Assembly (NCBI GenBank): GCA_963812945.1
Contig: CAWEXD010000008.1
Span: forward strand, 992,001 to 1,056,000
DNA: 64,000 nucleotides
Origin: DASRDR01 sp963812945 [NCBI: uncultured Candidatus Rokubacteria bacterium]
Lineage (GTDB): Bacteria > Methylomirabilota > Methylomirabilia > Rokubacteriales
Reading direction: 5' to 3'
Below the pieces are notes generated by a model that worked only from the letters and a program-made list of their open reading frames with translations, searched no databases and was not told where the DNA came from. Positions 42,382 through 51,030 of this stretch are shown one piece after another. Every line of letters begins with the position of its first letter. The stretch's first letter is position 1. Made by a program: the position numbers and the translations under genes.

Positions 42382-43722
42382 GTGCCGCCGGCTCCTGTCG
42401 CGTTGCCGCTCTTCGCTTTCGTCGTCTACGCGGCGGTGTCCTTGATCATGGTCAACGAGGCCGTGCGCCCGGTCATCCCCGCGTCTCTCGCCGGCAAGGT
42501 GCAGCTCGGCGACCTCATCTTTCCGCTGGCGGTGACCCCGTGGATCGTGGCCGGGTTTCCCGGCCTCCGTCGCGTGGCGGGTGCCGCAGCCGTGCCGGCC
42601 GCGATCTGGGCGACCGCCAATGCCGTGACGTCGACGGTGGCGGTGTCGCCGGGCGCGGCCTGGCGCGAGACCGCGGCGTTCGCCTATCTCGGGATCGTGC
42701 TGGTCTGGGGAGCGGCGGTCCTGGCCGCTCCGGCGTCCCTCCGGTTCTTCGCCCGCTGGTGGGTCGCGGCCGTCGCGCTCGTCGTGCTCCTCGGACTCGC
42801 GGGGTGGCTGGTGGCCATGCTACTGGGCCGGCCTAACTTCCTCGTCGAGCTGCGAGTCAAGTTTCCCCTGCTCCAGGACGTCATGCGGATCCGGTCGACG
42901 GTGACGACGTCTCGGCTGCTGATCACGCTCATGATCGTGGCGTTGCCGGCCGTCTTCCTGCTCCGGCGAGAGGGGATGCCCGGGGAGCGGCGCGGGTCCG
43001 GGTGGCTCCTCGCGGCGATGCCGGTCTGCGCGGTGTTCACCTATGCGCGGGGTCTCGTCGAGTTCCTGACGCTCCTCGGGCTGTTGGCGCTATTCCCCTG
43101 GCGGGGGCGCCGGCGGGCGCTAGCCGCCGCGCTGGTCGGCGTATACGTGGTCGCCACCCTCGTCGTCATGGTGTGGTCGACGTGGCGAGTCATCGGGCAT
43201 GACGTCCTGTGGCGGGCGGACCGGTCGCGCATCATCAGCGAGCAGACGTACGGGACGATGCCGGACACCGGGATTCAGATACTGGACCTCCACGTCGAGT
43301 GGGCGCACGACTACTACTTCATTCTGAAGCGCATGGCGTGGCGGGCGTTTCTCGAGCGGCCGCTGACGGGGTGGGGGCCGGACAGCTGGCCGGCGATCCG
43401 AGCGTGGGCGCGGGAGAGCGGCCTGGCGCCGGTCGGCGTCCGGTTCGGGTCCGCCCACAACGATGCGCTGGCGGCGGCCGCGGAGATGGGCGTGATCGGG
43501 CTCGCGGCGTTCGCGGCCTTCTGGATTCTGGTATTCCGGGCGATGCGCCCCGGGGGGGCAGGCGGGTTCGCCGGGACCCTGGCCCGCCATCAGCGTCTCG
43601 CCACGGTCGCGGTGCTGATGACGTCCTTGCACCTGGACGTCATGCGCTTCCGGTTCCTGTGGATCACCATGGCTCTGGGTATCGCCGCGGCGGTCTCGGC
43701 GCGGCAGGAGGCGGCGACGTGA
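42382..43722 (+). CDS. O-antigen ligase/polymerase-like (Wzy_C) membrane protein
   Basis: 446 residues with about eleven hydrophobic segments. Between late helices is a large periplasmic loop (about 280-370) with RPLTGWGPDSWPAIRAW and RFGSAHNDALAAAAEMGVIGLAAF; the latter, with its His, is the hallmark of Wzy_C O-antigen ligases and polymerases. It would join or extend surface polysaccharide. The start is GTG at 42382. Together with the GT39-type gene at 32143-33705 it hints at a surface glycan, but no sugar-nucleotide genes are nearby. It shares a GTGA overlap with the MDR reductase. Confidence 0.82.
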   Translation: MPPAPVALPLFAFVVYAAVSLIMVNEAVRPVIPASLAGKVQLGDLIFPLAVTPWIVAGFPGLRRVAGAAAVPAAIWATANAVTSTVAVSPGAAWRETAAFAYLGIVLVWGAAVLAAPASLRFFARWWVAAVALVVLLGLAGWLVAMLLGRPNFLVELRVKFPLLQDVMRIRSTVTTSRLLITLMIVALPAVFLLRREGMPGERRGSGWLLAAMPVCAVFTYARGLVEFLTLLGLLALFPWRGRRRALAAALVGVYVVATLVVMVWSTWRVIGHDVLWRADRSRIISEQTYGTMPDTGIQILDLHVEWAHDYYFILKRMAWRAFLERPLTGWGPDSWPAIRAWARESGLAPVGVRFGSAHNDALAAAAEMGVIGLAAFAAFWILVFRAMRPGGAGGFAGTLARHQRLATVAVLMTSLHLDVMRFRFLWITMALGIAAAVSARQEAAT

Positions 43723-44786
43723 TCCCGTTGACGCACCGGCAGGTTCGCCTGGCCTCCCGGCCGGTCGGCTTTCCGAAGGAGAGCGACTTCCGGGTCGTCG
43801 ATGCGCCCGTCCCGGAGCCCGGCGCCGGGGAGTTCCTCGTGCGCGCGGTCTACCTGTCGCTCGACCCCTACATGCGCGGGCGGATGAGCGACGCGCGATC
43901 CTACGTGCCGCCCGTCGCGCTCGGCGACGTGATGGAGGGCGGCGTCGTCGGCGAGGTGGTGCGCTCGAGCCACCCGGGCTTCGCCGTCGGCGACGTGGTG
44001 GAGGGCCGGTTCGGCTGGCAGGAGTTCGCCGTGTCGGCGGGCAAGGGCGTCCGGAGGATCGACCCGGACGCCGCGCCGATCTCGACAGCGCTCGGCGTCC
44101 TCGGAATGCCCGGGCTCACCGCGTACTTCGGGCTCCTCGAGGTCGGGCAGCCCAAGCCGGGGGAGACCGTGGTCGTGTCGGCCGCGTCGGGAGCGGTCGG
44201 TGGCCTCGTCGGCCAGATCGCGAAGCTCAAGGGGTGCCGGGCGGTGGGCCTGGCCGGCTCCGACGCGAAGGTGGGCTACCTCACCGGGGAGCTCGGCTAC
44301 GACGCCGGGATCAACTACCGGACGGCCTCCGACCTCGACGCGGCGCTCCGGGCCGCGTGTCCGAGCGGCGTCGACGTCTACTTCGACAACGTGGGCGGCC
44401 GGATCACGGAGGCGGTGTCCCGCCACGTGAACCCCTTCGCGCGCTTCGCCGTCTGCGGCCTCATCTCGCAGTACAACCTGACCGAGCCGGAGCTCGCCCC
44501 GCGCAACGAGCGGTTCGTCCTCGTGAGCCGCGCGCGGATCCAGGGGTTCATCGTGTTCGACTTCGCCGCCCGCTACAAGGAAGGCCTGGCCCAGCTCGGC
44601 GCGTGGGTGCGCGACGGGAAGCTCAAGTACCGCGAGGACATCGTGGACGGGCTCGAGCGGGCCCCGGCGGCGCTCATCGGGCTCCTCGAGGGGCGGAACT
44701 TCGGGAAGACGCTCGTCCGGGTCGGGCCGGAGCCCGCGAGCGCCCGCCGCCACGCCGGGGCGGACCAGCGCCCGGTGCGCCCGTGA
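43719..44786 (+). CDS. NADP-dependent oxidoreductase of the MDR superfamily (CurA/leukotriene B4 reductase-like)
   Basis: 355 residues. It carries AVYLSLDPYMRGRMSD, the signature of zinc-free alkenal/prostaglandin reductases, then TVVVSAASGAVGGLVGQIAKLKGCRAVGLAGSD, the NADPH site with the AAxGxVG motif, and DVYFDNVGG. These enzymes reduce alpha,beta-unsaturated carbonyls. Its GTG start overlaps the preceding stop (GTGA at 43719-43722), and its own stop overlaps the aldo/keto reductase start the same way. A chance extension of its frame upstream to 43209 is not used. The C-terminal 15 residues are unusually Arg/Pro-rich. Confidence 0.9.
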   Translation: MIPLTHRQVRLASRPVGFPKESDFRVVDAPVPEPGAGEFLVRAVYLSLDPYMRGRMSDARSYVPPVALGDVMEGGVVGEVVRSSHPGFAVGDVVEGRFGWQEFAVSAGKGVRRIDPDAAPISTALGVLGMPGLTAYFGLLEVGQPKPGETVVVSAASGAVGGLVGQIAKLKGCRAVGLAGSDAKVGYLTGELGYDAGINYRTASDLDAALRAACPSGVDVYFDNVGGRITEAVSRHVNPFARFAVCGLISQYNLTEPELAPRNERFVLVSRARIQGFIVFDFAARYKEGLAQLGAWVRDGKLKYREDIVDGLERAPAALIGLLEGRNFGKTLVRVGPEPASARRHAGADQRPVRP

Positions 44787-45583
44787 TCACGCGACCGTTC
44801 GGCCCAACGGGCATCGCGGTGGCGGTGATCGGCCAGGGCACCTGGCACATGGGCGAGGAGCCCGCCCGGCGCAAGGACGAGGTGGCGGCACTGCGACTCG
44901 GCATCGAGCTCGGCATGACCCATGTCGACACCGCGGAGATGTACGGCGACGGGGGAGCGGAGCGAGTCGTCGCGGAGGCCATCGCCGGGCAGCGGGACCG
45001 CGTCTTCCTCACGAGCAAGGTGCTGCCCCAGAACGCCTCGCGGAAGGGGACGATCCACGCCTGCGAAGCGTCGCTCCGGCGCCTGGGGACCGATCACCTC
45101 GACCTCTACCTCCTTCATTGGTGGTCCGACCGCCACCCCGTGGAAGAGACCATGGAGGCGATGGCGGAGCTCGTCGGGCGCGGCCTCACGCGCTGGGTCG
45201 GCGTGAGCAACCTCGACGTGCCCCAGATGCGCCGCGCCCAGGCCGCGCTCGGGGACGTGCCGCTCGCCTCGAACCAGGTGCTCTACCACCTCCGGGACCG
45301 CGAGATCGAGCGGGACGTCTTGCCGCACTGCGAACGGAAGCGCGTGGCCGTGGTGGGGTACACGCCGCTCGCGCGCGGGGGCTTCATGAAGGGCGCCGTG
45401 GCCGCGATCGCGCGCCGCCACGGACGGCCGCCGCGCCAGGTCGCGCTCAACTTCCTCACGCGGCGTCCCGCTCTCTTCACCATCCCCAAGGCCAGCCACG
45501 GGGAGCACGTGCGGGAGAACGCCGGGGCCCTGGACTTCACGCTCACGTCCGCGGACGTCCGGGCCATCGATGGCGCGACCTGA
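44783..45583 (+). CDS. Aldo/keto reductase
   Basis: A 266-residue TIM-barrel NADPH oxidoreductase. Catalytic residues are visible: THVDTAEMYG (Asp and Tyr), FLTSKVLPQNAS (Lys) and DLYLLHWW (His). The NADPH phosphate region is TIPKASHGEHVREN. WVGVSNLDVPQM and SNQVLYHLRDREIE are family conserved. It is translationally coupled to the MDR reductase by GTGA and overlaps the kynureninase-like reading frame by 14 bases, so the three form one rightward unit. Confidence 0.92.
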   Translation: MITRPFGPTGIAVAVIGQGTWHMGEEPARRKDEVAALRLGIELGMTHVDTAEMYGDGGAERVVAEAIAGQRDRVFLTSKVLPQNASRKGTIHACEASLRRLGTDHLDLYLLHWWSDRHPVEETMEAMAELVGRGLTRWVGVSNLDVPQMRRAQAALGDVPLASNQVLYHLRDREIERDVLPHCERKRVAVVGYTPLARGGFMKGAVAAIARRHGRPPRQVALNFLTRRPALFTIPKASHGEHVRENAGALDFTLTSADVRAIDGAT

Positions 45584-46985
45584 GGAGGAGCGATCCCGCC
45601 GGCGGGCCGGCCAGCCGGCGTCGCGCCGGGGTCACGGGACCCGCGGGCGCCGCCACGCCCCGTCCGCGGAGGTGCCCGCGTCCGCCGTCCGGCGTCCACC
45701 GCGGGCCGCGGCGGCCGCCGCCGAGACGGGCGACCTTGCGGAGGCGCGCCGGCTGGACGCGGCCGACCCGCTCGCGCGATTCAAGCGTGAGTTCGTCGTC
45801 CGCGACGCGCGCCTCATCTATCTCGATGGCAATTCCCTCGGGCGGCTGCCGCGGCAGGCTGTCCCGCGTCTCCGCGAGGCCGTCGAGCGCGAGTGGGGGG
45901 CGCGCCTCATCCGCGGGTGGGGGGAAGGCTGGTTCACCGCCAGCCAGCGGATCGGAGGCAAGCTCGCCCGGCTGATCGGCGCGCCGCCCGAGGACGTCGT
46001 CGTGTCGGATTCCACGTCCGTCAACCTGTTCAAGCTGGCCGTGGCGGCGCTCCGGGCGCGGCCCGGCCGCCGCACCGTGGTCACCGACGAGCTGAACTTC
46101 CCCACGGACCTCTACGTCCTGCAGGGGGCGATCGAGTTGCTCGGCCAGGGGCATCGTCTCGTGATGGCCAAGTCGGAGGACGGCCTCACGGTGTCGGAGC
46201 CGGCGCTCGCCCGGGTCATCGACGAGGACACGGCGCTGGTGGCCCTCTCGCACACGGCGTACCGGTCGGCCTTCGTCTACGACCTGGGCCGCGTGACCGC
46301 GCTGGCCCATCGGGCTGGCGCCCTCACCCTCTGGGACCTCTCGCACTCGGTCGGGGCCCTGCCGCTCGATCTGGGCGCGGCCGGGGCCGACCTCGCCGTC
46401 GCCTGCACGTACAAGCACGTGAACGGCGGGCCCGGGGCGCCGGCCTGCCTCTACGTGCGGCGGGACCTCCAAGAGTCCCTGGCAAACCCGGTCTGGGGGT
46501 GGTTCGGGCGTCGGGACCAGTTCGACATGGCGCCGGACTACCGCCCCGCTCCGGGGATCCTGCGGTTCCTGGTGGGGACCCCGCCGATCCTCTCGCTGCT
46601 CGCAGTCGAGCCCGGTGTCGACCTCCTCCTGGAAGCCGGAATGGACAGGGTCCGCGCGAAGTCCGTGGCCCAGACCGAGTACCTCCTGCGGCTCTGGGAC
46701 AAGGAGCTCCAGCCTCTCGGGTTCGCCTTCAACTCGCCCCGGGATCCCGCCCGGCGGGGCTCGCACGTCTCGCTCGGGCATCCGGAGGCGCTCCGCATCG
46801 ACCGGGCGCTGATCGAGGAGATGGCGGTGCTGCCGGACTTTCGATATCCCGACAACCTCCGTCTGGGCGTGGCGCCCCTCTACACGTCGTTCGCCGACCT
46901 CCACGAGGCCGTGGCGCGAATCGCGCGCGTCGTCCGCGACCGCCGCTACGAGCGCTACCCCGCCGAGCGGCCGACGATCACCTGA
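45570..46985 (+). CDS. kynU: Kynureninase-like PLP enzyme (aminotransferase class V fold)
   Basis: 471 residues, the first 50 of which are Arg/Ala-rich and probably not all translated. Homology begins near GDLAEARRLDAADPLARFKREF (residue 54). Kynureninase motifs: YLDGNSLGRLP at 84-94, DSTSVNLFKL, NFPTDLYVLQG, WDLSHSVGALPLDLGA with the PLP Asp256, and CTYKHVNGGPGAP with the PLP Lys282. Kynureninase splits kynurenine to anthranilate and alanine in tryptophan breakdown. No tryptophan dioxygenase or kynurenine formamidase is adjacent, so a related beta-hydrolase substrate is possible. Start uncertain (45570 by overlap, GTG at 45672 alternative). Confidence 0.88.
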   Translation: MARPEEERSRRRAGQPASRRGHGTRGRRHAPSAEVPASAVRRPPRAAAAAAETGDLAEARRLDAADPLARFKREFVVRDARLIYLDGNSLGRLPRQAVPRLREAVEREWGARLIRGWGEGWFTASQRIGGKLARLIGAPPEDVVVSDSTSVNLFKLAVAALRARPGRRTVVTDELNFPTDLYVLQGAIELLGQGHRLVMAKSEDGLTVSEPALARVIDEDTALVALSHTAYRSAFVYDLGRVTALAHRAGALTLWDLSHSVGALPLDLGAAGADLAVACTYKHVNGGPGAPACLYVRRDLQESLANPVWGWFGRRDQFDMAPDYRPAPGILRFLVGTPPILSLLAVEPGVDLLLEAGMDRVRAKSVAQTEYLLRLWDKELQPLGFAFNSPRDPARRGSHVSLGHPEALRIDRALIEEMAVLPDFRYPDNLRLGVAPLYTSFADLHEAVARIARVVRDRRYERYPAERPTIT

Positions 46986-47019
46986 AGACGACGGCGGACA
47001 CATAGCGCCCCCAACACCC

Positions 47020-48120
47020 ATGGGCATCCCGTACGACTATCAAACGGACTGGGCTCGGGTCGCCCACCTGATCGTGCGCGACGCCCTCCGGACGGCGCCC
47101 GGCGAACGGGTGCTGATGCACGCCGACCCGACCTACTTTCCCGCGCTGACCGAGGCCGTGCGGATCGAGGTCAACCGGGCCGGCGCGGTCGAGCTCGCCG
47201 TGCACATGCTGCATCCGCCCGGGCTCGAGCGCGTGCGGAGGGAGCTGCGGCGCCGGGAGGACCCCGCGCTTCGCGCCAATGAGGACCGGGCGGTCGCGGA
47301 TCTGTTCGCGCTGGCCGACGTCTACATCTGGCTCCCGACGAGCTGGGCCTACAACGTCTGGCAGACCGAGGAGATCATCAAGACGTGGCCGGGGCGGGCG
47401 GTCCACTTCCACTGGATCATGGACACGTCGATGGACGCGGGCCTCTTCCGGCGGCTGTCGGAGCTCTACGACGCGGCGCTGTGGGTGGACTACGCGGCGA
47501 TGACGGCGCACCAGCAGCGCGTCGCGGCCGCGCTCCGGGACAGCGAGGTCGAGGTGACCGACCCCCGCGGCACGCGGCTCCGCTTCGAGCTCCGGGGCGC
47601 GCACTTCCACATCGGCAACGGCGACGCCTCGAAGGCGTTCATCGACGGCTACGCGCGGCCCGGCAGCGCCCGGGACCGCGAGGTGGAGCTGCCGGCCGGC
47701 GCGATCCGGACGGTCGACATCCGAGGGGTCGAGGGGGTGCTGCTGACGCCGCCCGAGACCTTCGCCGGGCGGCAGGTCGGCCGCGTGCGGATCGAGTTCG
47801 CGGACAGCCGGATCACGCGGATCACGAGCGAGCACCACGGAGCGTGGGTGGAGGCGGCCTGGCGGACGCACTCGGGCGACCGCGACCGATTCGGTGAGTT
47901 CAATGTCGGCGTCAACCCGAAGCTGGCCGTCCTGGCCGAGCTGCCCGCCATCCCGTACTACGGGTACGGGGCCGGCGTCATCCGGGTGAGCGTGGGGGAC
48001 AACGCGGAGTCGGGCGGAGCGTACCGGTCGAGCTACCACCAGTGGTTCTTCCTGACCGACGCCACCGTGCAGGCCAACGGCCGCTCGATCGTCGAGCGCG
48101 GCCGGCTGGTCGTGCCGTAG
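47020..48120 (+). CDS. M29 aminopeptidase/NicX-superfamily metalloprotein
   Basis: 366 residues. The overall pattern follows the M29 thermophilic aminopeptidase fold: an N-terminal domain (VRDALRTAPGERVLMHADP), EVELPAGAIRTVDIRGVEGVL, VRIEFADSRITRI, GEFNVGVNPKL with an acidic and Asn patch, and an Asp/His-containing C-terminus (SYHQWFFLTDA). The same superfamily includes NicX, the iron 2,5-dihydroxypyridine dioxygenase. Metal ligands cannot be assigned with confidence, so peptidase versus ring-cleaving oxygenase stays open. Location between kynureninase-like and SDR genes makes a catabolic oxygenase thinkable; that is inference. Confidence 0.72.
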   Translation: MGIPYDYQTDWARVAHLIVRDALRTAPGERVLMHADPTYFPALTEAVRIEVNRAGAVELAVHMLHPPGLERVRRELRRREDPALRANEDRAVADLFALADVYIWLPTSWAYNVWQTEEIIKTWPGRAVHFHWIMDTSMDAGLFRRLSELYDAALWVDYAAMTAHQQRVAAALRDSEVEVTDPRGTRLRFELRGAHFHIGNGDASKAFIDGYARPGSARDREVELPAGAIRTVDIRGVEGVLLTPPETFAGRQVGRVRIEFADSRITRITSEHHGAWVEAAWRTHSGDRDRFGEFNVGVNPKLAVLAELPAIPYYGYGAGVIRVSVGDNAESGGAYRSSYHQWFFLTDATVQANGRSIVERGRLVVP

Positions 48121-48134
48121 GAGGGAGACGGAGC

Positions 48135-48965
48135 ATGACGGATACGTCCCTGGCCGGCCAGGTCGCGTGGGTGACGGGATCCTCTCGCGGGCTCGGCCGC
48201 GTGATGGCCGAGCACCTGGGGCGGCTCGGCGCCGACCTGGTCGTGCACGGCACGAGCCAGACCTCGGCGCGGGCGTTCGGCGAGGCGGAGTCCCTCGATC
48301 AGGTGGCCCACGACGTCGCGGCCCGGACTGGGCGGCGGGTTCTCGCCGTGGCGGCCGACCTCACGCGTCCGGACGAGGTGCAGAGCGCGGTCGCCCGCAT
48401 CCGGGCCGAGTTCGGCCGGATAGACGTGCTGGTCAACAACGCCGGCGGCGACATCGGCCCCGCCGGAGCGACGGGCCCCGGGGGCGGGCGGCCGGGGAAC
48501 AACGACGGGGTTTTCATCTCGGTGGAGGATCTCCGGGCAGTGCTCGACCGGAACCTGCTCTCGTGCATCTACGTCTGCCGCGAGGTCGCGCCCGAGATGA
48601 TCGAGCGCCGGGCCGGGCGCATCGTGAACCTCGGGAGCGTCGCGGGGCTGAACGGCCGGGCCGAAGGCGTGATCTACGCGACCGCCAAGGCGGCCGTGCA
48701 CGAGTACACACGCTGCCTGGCGGTCCAGCTCCGCCCGTACAACGTCTCGGTCAACTGCGTGGCGCCGGGCGGGACCATGACGCCCCGCTTCGTCGCGACG
48801 GGGCAGGCGAGGCCCGGGGTGGTGGAGAAGGTGGGCACGCTCGAGGGCTACGGCCAGCCCGAGGACATCGCCCATGCCGTCGCGTATTTCGTGACGGACG
48901 CCGGACGCCACGTCTCCGGCCAGGTCCTGCGCGTCGACGGCGGCGACCAGACCTGGCCGGCCTGA
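48135..48965 (+). CDS. SDR-family NAD(P)-dependent oxidoreductase
   Basis: 276 residues, classical SDR. It has VAWVTGSSRGLGRVMAEHLG, VLVNNAGGDIG, LGSVAG with the catalytic Ser, and YATAKAAV (Tyr/Lys). A Gly/Pro-rich insert (GATGPGGGRPGNNDGV) after the NNAG motif is longer than usual and may shape the substrate pocket. ATG at 48135 follows GGGAGACGGAGC. It ends the rightward catabolic run; a promoter candidate for the next operon overlaps its stop codon. Confidence 0.9.
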   Translation: MTDTSLAGQVAWVTGSSRGLGRVMAEHLGRLGADLVVHGTSQTSARAFGEAESLDQVAHDVAARTGRRVLAVAADLTRPDEVQSAVARIRAEFGRIDVLVNNAGGDIGPAGATGPGGGRPGNNDGVFISVEDLRAVLDRNLLSCIYVCREVAPEMIERRAGRIVNLGSVAGLNGRAEGVIYATAKAAVHEYTRCLAVQLRPYNVSVNCVAPGGTMTPRFVATGQARPGVVEKVGTLEGYGQPEDIAHAVAYFVTDAGRHVSGQVLRVDGGDQTWPA

Positions 48966-48990
48966 CCGCGTCGGCAATCCAGGTTAGAAT
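48962..48990 (+). promoter_or_regulatory. Candidate promoter of the complete peptide ABC operon (cluster D)
   Basis: CTGACC (48962-48967), 17-base spacer, TAGAAT (48985-48990). It would start transcription near 48997, about 140 bases before the first permease gene at 49136. The leader (48997-49135) shows no recognised riboswitch. Confidence 0.45.
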
Positions 48991-49135
48991 CGTTGTGCAC
49001 CGACCCGGGCACGCTCGAGCGGCCTCGCCGACGGGGAGTGCGGTGCGCGCAGCTCGAGACGCGGCCCCAGGAGTCGCGATGGCTCACACGACGGCGGCCT
49101 CCGTGTAACGGACCGGCGCCCCCAACCGGAGCCGC

Positions 49136-50080
49136 GTGGGCCGCTTCCTCGTCCGCCGCCTCGGCCAGACCGTCGCCGTCCTCTTCACCGTGTCCGTGGT
49201 CGTCTTCGCCCTGATCCGTTTCGTCCCCGGCGATCCCGTCTACACGATGCTGGGAAGCGAGTACACGGAGCAGGCCTACCGGGATCTGAGAGCGCGGCTC
49301 GGTCTGGACCAGTCGCTCGCCGCCCAGTACCTTCTCTGGCTCGGCGATCTGGCCAGAGGGGACCTCGGCTACTCCCACATCAAGCACGAGGAGGTGCGCA
49401 CCCTCGTCGTCGAGGCCTTCCTGCCCACGCTCGCGCTCGTCGTCGCGTCGGTGCTGGTCGGACTCGTCATCGCGATGCCGTCCGGTATCGTGGCCGCGAT
49501 GCGGAAGGCCAGCCCCTGGGACTACGGGTCCATGGGATTCGCCATCTTCATGTATTCCATGCCGAGCTTCTGGAAGGGGATCGTCCTGATCTGGATCTTC
49601 AGCGTCTACCTCCGGTGGTTTCCCTCGATGGGGTACGTGCACCCGTGGGTCGACCCGGTCGACGGGCTCTGGAAGCTGGTGCTGCCGGCGCTCACGCTCG
49701 GGACGTTCTTCTCGGGTCTTCTGGCCCGGATCGTCCGGTCGAGCCTCCTGGAGGTGCTGGACCAGGACTACATCAAGGCCGCGCGCGCGAAGGGGGTGCG
49801 CCGGGCGGCGCTCGTCTACCGACACGCCCTTTCGAACGCGCTGATCCCGGTCGTGACGGTGATCGGGCTCCAGTTCGGCACCCTGCTCGGCGGGGCGGTA
49901 CTGACCGAGACCGTTTTCGCGATCCCCGGCATGGGCCGTCTCACGGTGACCGCGATCCTCGACCGGGACTATCAGGTCGTCCAGGCGGCCATTCTGACCG
50001 CAGTGCTCTCGGTGGTGGTGGTCAACCTGCTGGTGGACGTGGCCTACGCGTTCCTGAACCCCCGAATCCGGGTGACATGA
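49136..50080 (+). CDS. Peptide-type ABC transporter permease, DppB-like (cluster D)
   Basis: 314 residues, GTG start. RFVPGDPVYTMLG, LGLDQSLAAQYLLWLGDLARGDLGYSH and the coupling loop LDQDYIKAARAKGVRRAALVYRHALSN identify the DppB type; it ends FLNPRIRVT. The stop overlaps the DppC-like start (ATGA at 50077-50080). First gene of the only peptide ABC operon here with its own ATPases. Confidence 0.92.
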   Translation: MGRFLVRRLGQTVAVLFTVSVVVFALIRFVPGDPVYTMLGSEYTEQAYRDLRARLGLDQSLAAQYLLWLGDLARGDLGYSHIKHEEVRTLVVEAFLPTLALVVASVLVGLVIAMPSGIVAAMRKASPWDYGSMGFAIFMYSMPSFWKGIVLIWIFSVYLRWFPSMGYVHPWVDPVDGLWKLVLPALTLGTFFSGLLARIVRSSLLEVLDQDYIKAARAKGVRRAALVYRHALSNALIPVVTVIGLQFGTLLGGAVLTETVFAIPGMGRLTVTAILDRDYQVVQAAILTAVLSVVVVNLLVDVAYAFLNPRIRVT

Positions 50081-51030
50081 GGCGACTGTCCCCCCGGCCT
50101 CACCCGGAGGAGGTGCCGGCGCTCGCCGGCGTCGGCGTGCCGGGAATTGCCGCAACCCCCGGCGCGGTCGCGATCCCGGCGGCCGGCGCCGCGGCTGACC
50201 TGGCGCGCTGGTGGCGGCGGTTCGCGCGCAGCTGGGGCGCCGTGTTCGGGCTCGCGACGCTGCTCGCGCTGGTGGGGACGGCGGTCTTCGCGGACGTCCT
50301 GGCGCCGTACGACCCGCTGGCGCAGGGGGTCGGCCCGCCCCTGGCGGGGCCGACCTTCGCGCACTGGGCAGGCACCGACAGCTTCGGCCGGGACATGCTG
50401 AGCCGGATGATCCACGGCGCCCGCATCGCGCTGGCCGTCGGCGTCTTCTCGGTCCTGCTGTCGATGGTCGTGGGGGTGACGCTGGGCTTGGTGGCCGGCT
50501 ACTACGGCGGCGTCGTCGACGCGGTGATCATGCGGGTGATGGATGGGCTGTTCGCCTTTCCCGTGATCTTCCTGGCGATCGCGACCATGGCGATCATGGG
50601 CTTCGGGGTGCGGAACGTCATCGTCGCGGTCGCCGTCGGGTTCGTCCCGCCGTTCGCGCGGGTGACGCGGGGCGACGTGCTGGCGGTCAAGGAGGAGCCG
50701 TACGTCGAGGCGGCGCGGCTCGCGGGCGTCGGCACGCTCGCGATTCTCCTGCGCCACGTGCTCCCCAACGTCCTCGCGCCGGTCATCGTGCAGGCCGCGC
50801 TGTACGTGTCGGGAGCCATCCTCACCGAGGCGGGGCTCTCCTTCCTCGGGCTCGGCCCGCCGCCGCCGACGCCCGTCTGGGGGTCGATGATCGCCGAGGG
50901 GCGGAACTTCATCGTCATGGCGCCGCACGTGTCGACGATCCCGGGCCTCGTGCTGACCGTGAGCGTGATCGGCCTGAACCTCCTGGGAGACGGGATCCGG
51001 GACACGCTCGACCCGAGACTCCGGCAATGA
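50077..51030 (+). CDS. Peptide-type ABC transporter permease, DppC-like (cluster D)
   Basis: 317 residues. An Ala/Pro/Gly-rich N-terminus of about 45 residues (PEEVPALAGVGVPGIAATPG) precedes the first helix. Then HWAGTDSFGRDMLSRMIHGARIALAVG, VMDGLFAFPVIFLAIATM, the coupling loop VEAARLAGVGTLAILLRHVLPN, and SFLGLGPPPPTPVWGSMI. It ends LDPRLRQ. ATGA overlaps on both sides tie it to the neighbours. Confidence 0.92.
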   Translation: MRRLSPRPHPEEVPALAGVGVPGIAATPGAVAIPAAGAAADLARWWRRFARSWGAVFGLATLLALVGTAVFADVLAPYDPLAQGVGPPLAGPTFAHWAGTDSFGRDMLSRMIHGARIALAVGVFSVLLSMVVGVTLGLVAGYYGGVVDAVIMRVMDGLFAFPVIFLAIATMAIMGFGVRNVIVAVAVGFVPPFARVTRGDVLAVKEEPYVEAARLAGVGTLAILLRHVLPNVLAPVIVQAALYVSGAILTEAGLSFLGLGPPPPTPVWGSMIAEGRNFIVMAPHVSTIPGLVLTVSVIGLNLLGDGIRDTLDPRLRQ

